DNA from: CAYMEV01 sp964431655 [NCBI: uncultured bacterium]
GTDB taxonomy: Bacteria; CAYMEV01
Direction of reading: 5' to 3'
DNA: 9,521 nucleotides
Assembly (NCBI GenBank): GCA_964431655.1
Contig: CAYSKJ010000127.1
Coordinates: 1 to 9,521, forward strand
Shown piece by piece: positions 1-5,772 of this stretch. The position numbers and the translations under genes are program-made. Each line of letters starts with the position of its first letter. The stretch's first letter is position 1. A model generated the notes under the pieces. It was not told the DNA's origin. It saw nothing but the letters and a program-made list of their open reading frames with translations, and ran no database searches.

Positions 1-719
1 AGGGCATCGATCTGCCTCTCCTTTTCAAGCCGGAGTATTTCCCAATGCTTTTTGAAAACGGAATACCTGCCGTTAAAGCTGTAAAGGCTTTTATCATGTA
101 TGTATACTATCCTTTCTGCAGCATTTTCTATGAAATCCTGGTCATGGCTGACAAAAACAACGGTTTTTTTAATTGATCTAAGGTAGTTCTCAAGCCATTC
201 TATAGCGACAATATCAAGGTGGTTGGTGGGTTCGTCCAGCAGGAGCAGACTGCTTTTTTTAAGAAGCACTACTGCAAAAAGCACCCGCCTGAACTGACCC
301 TTTGACAGGGATGAAACGGGCATGTCAAGGTCCCCGGAATGAAAGCCGAATCCGCCCAGAATTTTCCTGATCTCGGTATCGGCATCAAAAAGCTCACGGT
401 CTATATATTCATCAATAGAAATTTCATCAATGGCAGTGTCACTATAACCCGCTTTCTCCTTTACATATTCAAGGATACCCATGGGGACCTGGGGTATGTC
501 AACCTGCTTCAGAACTGCAGTTTCAAGGTTTTTTGAATATTCAACAATGCCGGAGTCAGGCTCAATTTCTCCGGATATTATGTTAATGAGGGTTGTTTTT
601 CCACAACCGTTGGGGCCTATAATACTTATGGTTTCACCGGGTTGTACACAAAGGTTTATACCAGAGAATACCGGCAGAAAGCCAAAGGATTTTGATACAT
701 TTTCAAGCTTAAATAACAT
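1..719 (-). CDS. ABC-F family ATP-binding protein, N-terminal part (first nucleotide-binding domain), cut by window edge
   Basis: Reading leftward from the ATG at 719-717, an open frame of 239 codons runs off the window start. It contains one complete ABC nucleotide-binding domain: Walker A GPNGCGKTT (residues 35-43), a Q-loop-like LKQ (70-72), signature LSKGQ (138-142), Walker B plus D-loop LLLLDEPTNHLD (158-169, catalytic Glu163) and switch His192 in VSHD. DEPTNHLD and the absence of membrane segments are typical of ABC-F proteins, soluble ATPases that act on the ribosome (translation factors such as EttA/Uup, or antibiotic-resistance proteins). The charged stretch after residue 215 would be the start of the interdomain linker, with the second ATPase domain lying outside the window. 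The signature has Lys where LSGGE/LSGGQ is usual. The ribosome-binding site is weak: an AGGA at 740-737 lies 17 bases upstream. No other ATG exists before the in-frame stop at 770-768. The subfamily cannot be decided from half a protein. Confidence 0.93.
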   Translation of the reverse strand, partial: MLFKLENVSKSFGFLPVFSGINLCVQPGETISIIGPNGCGKTTLINIISGEIEPDSGIVEYSKNLETAVLKQVDIPQVPMGILEYVKEKAGYSDTAIDEISIDEYIDRELFDADTEIRKILGGFGFHSGDLDMPVSSLSKGQFRRVLFAVVLLKKSSLLLLDEPTNHLDIVAIEWLENYLRSIKKTVVFVSHDQDFIENAAERIVYIHDKSLYSFNGRYSVFKKHWEILRLEKERQIDA

Positions 720-726
720 AATTGTT

Positions 727-754
727 TTGTCTTTTATCCTAGTTGGATTATAAT
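727..754 (+). promoter_or_regulatory. Putative sigma70-type promoter for the dksA-like gene
   Basis: A TTGTCT -35 element (727-732) lies 16 bases ahead of a perfect TATAAT -10 element (749-754), predicting a start near 761 and a leader of about 44 bases before the ATG at 805. The leader carries a strong Shine-Dalgarno AAAGGAGTGA (791-800). This is a motif match by eye; the region is AT-rich, so the -35 is the weaker part of the call. Confidence 0.5.
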
Positions 755-774
755 AACTTAATGAATTTTATGAA
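747..774 (-). promoter_or_regulatory. Putative divergent promoter for the ABC-F gene sharing the same -10
   Basis: The sequence ATTATAAT (747-754) is its own reverse complement, so the minus strand also reads TATAAT (752-747). A TTCATA -35-like element (774-769) lies 16 bases upstream on that strand. Transcription would begin near 740, leaving a leader of only about 20 bases before the ABC-F ATG at 719. The -35 matches TTGACA at four of six positions. Confidence 0.35.
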
Positions 775-804
775 GAAATAAATATCTTCGAAAGGAGTGA
801 CCCG

Positions 805-1161
805 ATGAAAGCAAGAGAAAAAGCATTTGAAAAAATCAGGGAGATTCTGATAGAGAGAAAAGACCAGATAATTGAAGATGCAAGGAAAAGCCTTGGCAGT
901 GACAGCATTGAAAATGCCACTCATGGAGATAATATTGATATCGCCAATTACAAGACAGATACCATATTATACAGCAGGATCAGAGACCGGGAAAGAAAAC
1001 TCATAAAAAAGATAAACAAAGCCCTTGACAAGCTCGACCACAACCAGTACGGAATCTGTGAGAAATGCGGCAAGGAAATTAATATTGAAAGGCTGGAGAT
1101 AAGGCCTGTCACCGAATACTGCATTAAATGCAAAGAATTGCTCGAACAAGAGGAAGACTGA
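805..1161 (+). CDS. DksA/TraR-family C4 zinc-finger transcription regulator (short form)
   Basis: A 118-residue protein of the DksA/TraR family. Members bind in the secondary channel of RNA polymerase and, with ppGpp in the best-known cases, retune rRNA and amino-acid promoters. The N-terminal half is a charged helical region, with the tip motif D42-x-x-D45-x-A47 matching the DxxDxA coiled-coil tip of DksA. The C-terminal half has a complete C4 zinc finger, C85-x2-C88-x17-C106-x2-C109, with the spacing of classical DksA. It is shorter than E. coli DksA (151 residues) but longer than TraR (about 73). The start is well supported by AAAGGAGTGA at 791-800, seven bases from the ATG. It is the first gene of the plus-strand run and lies 6 bases ahead of the phosphoglycerate mutase gene, so the two are probably co-transcribed. 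Family assignment is secure; whether it is the main DksA or a paralogue is not decidable here. Confidence 0.92.
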   Translation: MKAREKAFEKIREILIERKDQIIEDARKSLGSDSIENATHGDNIDIANYKTDTILYSRIRDRERKLIKKINKALDKLDHNQYGICEKCGKEINIERLEIRPVTEYCIKCKELLEQEED

Positions 1162-1167
1162 AACATT

Positions 1168-2367
1168 ATGGACTATCTGGAGCATATCAGAGCCTTAAGC
1201 GAGGAGAACAGCGCCAGGATACTTCTTATTGTGCTTGACGGACTGGGGGGGCTCCCCCTGGAAGGCAAGACAGAGCTTGAATCAGCTCTCAAGCCTAATC
1301 TTGACACCCTGTCAAAGGATTCAGCCCTGGGACTTGCCGACCCCATAGCCCCCGGATTCACCCCTGGCAGCGGACCTGCCCATCTTTCCCTTTTCGGCTA
1401 TGACCCCTTCAGATACTCCATAGGAAGGGGCATTCTTGAAGCCCTGGGCATTGACCTGGAGGTCGGCGGAATGGATATTGCCGTAAGGGGCAATTATGCT
1501 ACTCTGAAAGACGGCCTTATCACCGATAGAAGGGCCGGCAGAATAAGCACCGAAGAGAACTCCAGGATTACTGAGTTCCTAAGCCAGAGAATAAACAAAA
1601 TAGAGGATACTGAAATAATACTGAAACCAGGCAAGGAGCACAGGTTTGTCGCAATCTTCAGAGGAAGTGGCCTGTATGATAATCTAACCGATGCAGACCC
1701 TCAGAAGGAAAACTCAGAACCTGTCCTCACCAGTGCCCTGGATGAACACTCCAGGAAAGCCTGCAGAATCATAAACACCTTTATAGAAAAAGCACGGGAA
1801 GCCCTTTACGGCGAGCCGAAAGCAAATTATGTGCTCTTGAGGGGATTCTCCAGATACCCCGACATACCCCGGATGCATGATATTTACCGCCTGAAGCCGG
1901 CATGCATAGCAACCTATCCCATGTACAGGGGACTGGCAAGGCTGGTGGGAATGTCCATTCTTGATACAGGCACCACATTGAGCGATGAGATAGATACCCT
2001 TAGGGAGAATTTCAGCAGATATGATTTTTTCTTCCTTCACATAAAGAAAACTGACTCCTATGGCGAAGACGGCAATTTTGCCGAAAAGATAAAAGTCATA
2101 GAAAGTTTTGACAGGAACCTTCCCGACATAATCAAAATGGGATTTGATGTAATTGCCATAACCGGTGACCATTCAACACCGGCACTGATGAAAAGCCATT
2201 CGTGGCATCCGAATCCCCTGCTTATTCACTCCCGTTTTGAATTCAGAGACAATCTGCCCTTCGATGAAAAGAACTGCAGGAAGGGCTCTCTCGGCAGGAT
2301 CAGTTCTGTTTCCATACTCCCCCTTCTGATGGCAAACTCCAGTAAGCTGAAAAAATATGGTGCTTGA
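1168..2367 (+). CDS. apgM: 2,3-bisphosphoglycerate-independent phosphoglycerate mutase, archaeal type
   Basis: A 399-residue cytoplasmic enzyme that should interconvert 3-phosphoglycerate and 2-phosphoglycerate in glycolysis and gluconeogenesis without a bisphosphoglycerate cofactor. It belongs to the alkaline-phosphatase superfamily in its archaeal-type (ApgM) branch. The sequence opens with VLDGLGG (22-28, metal ligand Asp24). Next comes TPGSGPAHLSLFGYDP (65-80), where Ser68 aligns with the phosphorylated nucleophile and GPAHLxLFGYDP is an ApgM hallmark. Further on are RGNYAT, HIKKTDSYGEDG, the metal-binding TGDHSTP (332-338) and SWHPNPLL (345-352). Length is normal for the family, with about 16 residues before the first strand. 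AGGAAGA (1151-1157) serves as ribosome-binding site, 6 bases after the dksA-like stop. Its 3' end overlaps the next gene by 11 bases. No catalytic motif is missing, so it is probably active. Confidence 0.95.
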   Translation: MDYLEHIRALSEENSARILLIVLDGLGGLPLEGKTELESALKPNLDTLSKDSALGLADPIAPGFTPGSGPAHLSLFGYDPFRYSIGRGILEALGIDLEVGGMDIAVRGNYATLKDGLITDRRAGRISTEENSRITEFLSQRINKIEDTEIILKPGKEHRFVAIFRGSGLYDNLTDADPQKENSEPVLTSALDEHSRKACRIINTFIEKAREALYGEPKANYVLLRGFSRYPDIPRMHDIYRLKPACIATYPMYRGLARLVGMSILDTGTTLSDEIDTLRENFSRYDFFFLHIKKTDSYGEDGNFAEKIKVIESFDRNLPDIIKMGFDVIAITGDHSTPALMKSHSWHPNPLLIHSRFEFRDNLPFDEKNCRKGSLGRISSVSILPLLMANSSKLKKYGA

Positions 2368-3079
2368 AAAAATGGAGGCTAAGGATGTAATAAACCGGCT
2401 CAATATTGCACGGTATGCCATTTACGGCAGTATTGTAATGGAAATAGGGCATGAGATAAACAATCACCTTAATTCCATAAGCCTCTCATCACAGATAATA
2501 GAGCTTTATGCCGGCAAGGGGAACACTGAGGATCTAAACCCCAAACTCGAGATAATCAATAATAATATAGAATCCATACAGAAATTCACCCAGAAAATGA
2601 TAAGCATTAAGACCATGTTAAAGCCTGAGGATTTCTCCAGGGAGAAATGGGACCTTGTAAACCCCAATGCAGCTGTAAGGGATGCTGTCAACATTCTGGG
2701 AAGCATCAACCGATTTGACAGGGTAGAAATATCCCTGGACGACCTGGAAAAGGAGCTATACCTTTTTACGAGCAATGATGTTTTCGACCTGATAATCTCG
2801 GTGCTTCTGCTTAATATATCATCCCTGGTCAGGGAAGGAAGCATATCTTTTGCAGGAAGAAAAAAAGACGGGGAAAAACATATACGGATAAAAGCTGTAT
2901 CCCCGGGGGAGAAACTCTCCCATGAGAGTCTGATTTTCCCCTGCGATATAGGGATTCTGAACGGCCATCTCGCAATTTCTCATAACCTGCTTGAAGATGT
3001 GCTGAGGCTATGCGGGGCTTTTATAAGGACTGATGATGAGGGGGAGGGTATCTACTCCCTGAGCTTAATTTATTCTTGA
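2357..3079 (+). CDS. Sensor-less histidine-kinase-like protein with degenerate ATPase domain (possible histidine phosphotransferase/phosphatase)
   Basis: A 240-residue soluble protein (235 if started at the ATG at 2372) with no sensor domain and no membrane segment. Residues 20-90 look like a HisKA dimerisation/phosphotransfer hairpin: MEIGHEINNHLNSI gives H32-E33-x-x-N36, the phospho-acceptor His plus the H-E-x-x-N phosphatase motif, with the usual Pro of HEINNPL replaced by His37. Residues 135-240 resemble a HATPase_c domain. The N-box keeps one Asn (VLLLNISSL), but no DxGxG G1 box is present (the place reads AVSPGEKLS), and the G2 region is only faintly kept (NGHLAISHNLLED). ATP binding is therefore doubtful. 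Known proteins of this build are Spo0B and ChpT, which relay phosphate between receivers rather than autophosphorylate. Neither start has a clear Shine-Dalgarno; translation is probably coupled to apgM through the 11-base overlap. Two receivers follow downstream. The kinase-like fold is a confident call; the phosphotransferase role is inference. Confidence 0.75.
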   Translation: MVLEKMEAKDVINRLNIARYAIYGSIVMEIGHEINNHLNSISLSSQIIELYAGKGNTEDLNPKLEIINNNIESIQKFTQKMISIKTMLKPEDFSREKWDLVNPNAAVRDAVNILGSINRFDRVEISLDDLEKELYLFTSNDVFDLIISVLLLNISSLVREGSISFAGRKKDGEKHIRIKAVSPGEKLSHESLIFPCDIGILNGHLAISHNLLEDVLRLCGAFIRTDDEGEGIYSLSLIYS

Positions 3080-3080
3080 C

Positions 3081-3127
3081 TAATGAGACTTGATAATTAA
3101 GATTTTTATATAATAACGGTTTCATTA
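3081..3127. repeat. Inverted repeat flanking the TATAAT box
   Basis: TAATGAGAC (3081-3089) and GTTTCATTA (3119-3127) are complementary over nine positions, counting one G-T pair, with a 29-base AT-rich centre containing the putative -10 box. A T-run (TTTTT, 3130-3134) follows. It could be an operator dyad or a weak RNA hairpin before the receiver gene; in such AT-rich DNA chance is also plausible. Confidence 0.3.
3109..3114 (+). promoter_or_regulatory. Possible -10 box of an internal promoter before the first receiver gene
   Basis: A perfect TATAAT sits in the 73-base gap between the kinase-like gene and the first receiver, with a predicted start near 3121. No good -35 is found at 16-18 bases; the nearest TTGATA (3090-3095) is only 13 bases upstream. 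The region is very AT-rich, so this could be chance. It would allow the receiver/DUF507/HD-GYP genes to be expressed apart from apgM. Confidence 0.3.
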
Positions 3128-3152
3128 AATTTTTATATGTGAGGCGCATAGG

Positions 3153-3551
3153 ATGGAAAATAAACATGATATCCTGGTAATTGACGATGAACCCCATATC
3201 GTGGAACTCATCAAGAATATACTTGAGTTTGAGAATTATACGGTGAGATTTGCCTATAACGGCGTTGAAGGCCTTGAGCAGGTGCAAAAGCAGATACCAT
3301 CTCTTATCATACTTGATATTATGATGCCTGAGATGGACGGTTATGAGTTCACAGAAAGGCTCAAAGCTGATGAATCCTACAAGGACATACCCATTGTCAT
3401 GCTCACAGCCAAGGGGAAAACCAGCGATATGCAGAAGGGATATCTTTCCGGAGTGGAAGGCTATATCAGCAAACCCTTCAACTCCTATGATCTTCTAGGT
3501 GTAATAAAGATAATCCTGAACCAGAAGGATAAACAGGCAGAGGAGGAATAA
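3153..3551 (+). CDS. Single-domain response regulator (CheY-like receiver), first of two
   Basis: A 132-residue protein made of one receiver domain and a short acidic tail, with no output domain. All phosphorylation-site residues are present: the acidic pair D11-D12 in LVIDDEP, phospho-acceptor D55 in LDIMMPEMDGYE, switch Thr85 in VMLTA and Lys107 in SKPF. It should accept phosphate from a His protein and act by protein contact, as CheY, Spo0F or CpdR do. GAGG (3141-3144) lies 8 bases before the ATG and supports the start. The stop codon overlaps the start of the DUF507 gene (TAATG), so the two are translationally coupled. Its likely partner is the histidine-kinase-like protein just upstream, though that protein may not be an active kinase. 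Confidence 0.92.
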   Translation: MENKHDILVIDDEPHIVELIKNILEFENYTVRFAYNGVEGLEQVQKQIPSLIILDIMMPEMDGYEFTERLKADESYKDIPIVMLTAKGKTSDMQKGYLSGVEGYISKPFNSYDLLGVIKIILNQKDKQAEEE

Positions 3552-3829
3552 TGCGTTTATCTAACAGCAAGATAATACATTTATCCAAGGTAATCATAAA
3601 CGGTCTTCAGAACCTGGAGGGAGTCGGTTTTAAAAAGGATCTCAAGGATGTCCAGCGGGTCATCGAGGGGATCATTCATGATGAACTCCATAAGGAGCAG
3701 GAAATAGAGGACCATGTGAATGAACTGCTTATGAACAGCAGAAAATACAAATCAGGCACCCGGGAATACGATGAAGAATTTCAGAGGCTGTTCAACCTTG
3801 AAATGCAGAAAAAAGGTCTTAAATCCTAA
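3551..3829 (+). CDS. DUF507 family protein
   Basis: A 92-residue, highly charged and probably all-helical soluble protein. The opening MRLSNSKIIHLSKVIINGL, a central EGIIHDELHKEQEIEDHVN and a tail of the type SGTREYDEEFQRLF with EMQKKG match the DUF507 pattern as I know it; no biochemical function is established for this family. It has no signal peptide, membrane segment, Cys cluster or enzyme motif. Its ATG overlaps the stop of the upstream receiver by one base (TAATG), and its stop directly abuts the start of the second receiver. It is thus locked between two phospho-receivers, which suggests a working link with them, for example as a binding partner. That last point is inference from position only. 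Confidence 0.82.
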   Translation: MRLSNSKIIHLSKVIINGLQNLEGVGFKKDLKDVQRVIEGIIHDELHKEQEIEDHVNELLMNSRKYKSGTREYDEEFQRLFNLEMQKKGLKS

Positions 3830-4222
3830 ATGACCGGGGGGAAAAACATCCTGGTCATAGATGATGATATAGTCCTTACCAGGATAATCAAGCAGTACCT
3901 TGAAGATAACGGTTTTTTTGTAACTTCCTATCCGAATGCCCAGGAAGCCATAAGCAGGCTTGGAAGCCTAATCCCTGACATAATTCTTCTAGACCTCGAG
4001 ATGCCCATAATAGGAGGCCATGAAGCAACTCTGCTCTTCAGGATGAATCCCAATACCAGAGATATCCCAATTATTATGGTAACGGGAAGATCCAGGGACA
4101 TTGACAGGAATAAATCCAAGATGATGGGCGCCAACGATTATATTACCAAACCCTTCAGCCTTGAAATACTACTCCAGAAAATAAAACAGTACCTGAAAAA
4201 TATTAAAAATGATACCCAATGA
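3830..4222 (+). CDS. Single-domain response regulator (CheY-like receiver), second of two
   Basis: A 130-residue stand-alone receiver. It carries D11-D12-D13 in LVIDDDI, phospho-acceptor D55 in LLDLEMP, switch Thr85 in IMVTG and Lys107 in TKPF, all at the same positions as in the other receiver. Elsewhere the two are clearly different, so they are old paralogues at most, not a recent duplication. The loop after D55 reads IIGGHE instead of the usual MDGxE, so the Asp of that loop is missing. The ATG follows the DUF507 stop with no gap; AAAAGG (3811-3816) is a weak, rather distant ribosome-binding site, so coupling is likely. The end overlaps the HD-GYP gene by 14 bases, making it the natural candidate for controlling that protein, as in RpfG where receiver and HD-GYP are fused. 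Confidence 0.92.
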   Translation: MTGGKNILVIDDDIVLTRIIKQYLEDNGFFVTSYPNAQEAISRLGSLIPDIILLDLEMPIIGGHEATLLFRMNPNTRDIPIIMVTGRSRDIDRNKSKMMGANDYITKPFSLEILLQKIKQYLKNIKNDTQ

Positions 4223-5744
4223 TATACTTACATCTATTTCAAAAGAACTTGCCGGCAATATTAAATCTCTAAGCAGAATCTCCCTGAACTCCATAGTAAT
4301 ATCTGACACGGAAGGTAATCCCGTGCTTTTTGTTGCACCGGACTCGAGGCTTGAAAACCTGCTCAAGAACCATATAAACAGGGATTTTATCCTAAAGCAC
4401 ATAAACAAGCTGTTCAAACACAGGACGGAATTCTACAGGACCCGATCAAAGGAACTGCATAAGCTCATTGCCTCCATCGAAGCTTATAATGAAACCAAGG
4501 GTTATATAATCCTGATATCCGAGGAAGAAAACAGCCTTGAATCCACTTCGCAAATTGTTAAAACCCTGCTGGAACAGGGCTTTGAATCACGGTTCAAGGA
4601 TTATGAGATAAAAGAAATAGTCAAGGAGCTGATAGAGAAGCATGAGAGGCTCACACTGTTTTCAGCTCTTTCAAAGGATATTGCCAAAATACATGACCTG
4701 AACCAGCTCATTGAAAATCTAAGTAAAGTCATTTCCGGGTCCTTGCGCTTTGACAGCTTTCTAATTCTTTTGCGCTCCGATGCCTCTTCAGATCTCTATG
4801 TAAGCAAAAGGGTCGGGAAAAAGGTAGAAAGCTTCCTTGAAAATGTCCTGAAGGTTGACCTGGCAAAAAGGATAAAACAGACAGGTGAGTCCCTTCTTAT
4901 CTATGAAGACAGCGCTCCGGAGCTCCCCCCTTCCATACTCTGCAGTCCTGTACAGCTTGATAAAAGCTTTTTCGGAATGCTTGCCATGATAAGGGAAAAA
5001 GAGAACCAGCCTTTCACCAATGAAGAAAAGGACCACCTTCAGATGTTCGCAGTAGAAATGGCGAAGGGCATTCACAGGATACTTCTTTATTCAAGCCTCA
5101 AAAAGAAATACTTTACAACTATTGCTTCCCTGGCTGAGGCAATAGATGCAAAAGACCCCTATACCAAGGGACACAGCTACAGGGTTGCAATGTACAGCGT
5201 TGAAACCGCCAAGAAGATGCACCTGCCTCCGGAAAGGATAGAGACAATACAGATAGCGGCCTATCTCCATGATGTCGGCAAAATAGGTATTGACGAGGCT
5301 ATACTCAGGAAAGAGACACCCCTGGATGATGAAGAGCATGCATTGATGCAGACCCACCCCATAATAGCAGCCAAGATACTCCAGCCTATCAGCTTTCTGG
5401 GGGATATAAGCACCATAGCCCTTCAGCATCATGAAAAATGCGACGGATCAGGCTATCCGAACCACCTTACAAAAGGCAGTATACTCCTTGAAGCAAGGAT
5501 TGTAGCACTTTGTGATTCCTTCGATGCCATGACAACGGACAGGCCCTACAGAAAAGCCTTTCCGCTGAAAAAGACCTTCAGCATAATAAAAAAGGACAGC
5601 GGAAGGCATTTTGATGAAGAGGTAGCGTCAGCCTTCTTCCAGGCCTGGATAGACCATCTAGAGCGCAACATTTTCCCCTTTATACACCTAAGCAAGAGAA
5701 AAGACCTGCTGGAATACCTCAGTACTGTCATCGCGGGATATTGA
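4209..5744 (+). CDS. GAF and HD-GYP domain protein, predicted cyclic-di-GMP phosphodiesterase
   Basis: A 511-residue soluble protein. Residues 1-120 form an N-terminal region that I cannot assign, with a small sensor-like core (SIVISDTEGNPVLFVAP). About 150-300 looks like a GAF domain (FSALSKDIAKIHDLNQLIE to FTNEEKDHLQMFAVEMA). About 305-480 is an HD-GYP domain that hydrolyses cyclic-di-GMP in characterised relatives. The metal and catalytic residues are all visible: GHS His322, H354-D355-x-G-K, THP His383, HHEKCDGSGYP (407-417) and D436 in ALCDSFDAM. The GYP triad is intact, so activity is expected. The tail after 480 is about 30 residues. The start overlaps the second receiver by 14 bases and has no clear Shine-Dalgarno, pointing to coupled translation. 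It lacks its own receiver and membrane anchor, so input probably comes through the GAF and N-terminal regions and perhaps through the separate receivers. Confidence 0.93.
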   Translation: MIPNDILTSISKELAGNIKSLSRISLNSIVISDTEGNPVLFVAPDSRLENLLKNHINRDFILKHINKLFKHRTEFYRTRSKELHKLIASIEAYNETKGYIILISEEENSLESTSQIVKTLLEQGFESRFKDYEIKEIVKELIEKHERLTLFSALSKDIAKIHDLNQLIENLSKVISGSLRFDSFLILLRSDASSDLYVSKRVGKKVESFLENVLKVDLAKRIKQTGESLLIYEDSAPELPPSILCSPVQLDKSFFGMLAMIREKENQPFTNEEKDHLQMFAVEMAKGIHRILLYSSLKKKYFTTIASLAEAIDAKDPYTKGHSYRVAMYSVETAKKMHLPPERIETIQIAAYLHDVGKIGIDEAILRKETPLDDEEHALMQTHPIIAAKILQPISFLGDISTIALQHHEKCDGSGYPNHLTKGSILLEARIVALCDSFDAMTTDRPYRKAFPLKKTFSIIKKDSGRHFDEEVASAFFQAWIDHLERNIFPFIHLSKRKDLLEYLSTVIAGY

Positions 5745-5772
5745 AGGCTCAGTCCGGCCGGGGTTTTTAGGA

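Noticed and set aside
339-753. Two plus-strand open frames opposite the ABC-F gene
   Set aside because: They lie antisense to a frame with intact Walker A, signature and Walker B motifs, have no ribosome-binding site and encode nothing recognisable.
772-789. GAAGA/TCTTC hairpin just before the dksA-like ribosome-binding site as a riboswitch or thermometer
   Set aside because: The stem is only five pairs with an eight-base AT-rich loop and does not cover the Shine-Dalgarno; too weak to call.
1714-2172. A 152-codon minus-strand open frame
   Set aside because: It is fully antisense to apgM, whose catalytic motifs cover the same bases. Its protein is rich in Cys, His and Tyr in a pattern typical of an antisense shadow.
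3153-4222. Recent duplication of the two receiver genes
   Set aside because: Only the active-site residues and the general fold pattern match; the rest of the two proteins is divergent and the DNA shows no long shared stretches.
5091-5432. A 113-codon minus-strand open frame
   Set aside because: It lies opposite the HD-GYP catalytic core, which is unambiguous on the plus strand; no start signal or family match.
5745-5772. CCGGCCGG followed by TTTTT between the HD-GYP and TamB genes as a terminator
   Set aside because: The GC-rich palindrome has no room for a loop, so no stable hairpin with a following U-run can form; the genes are more likely co-transcribed.
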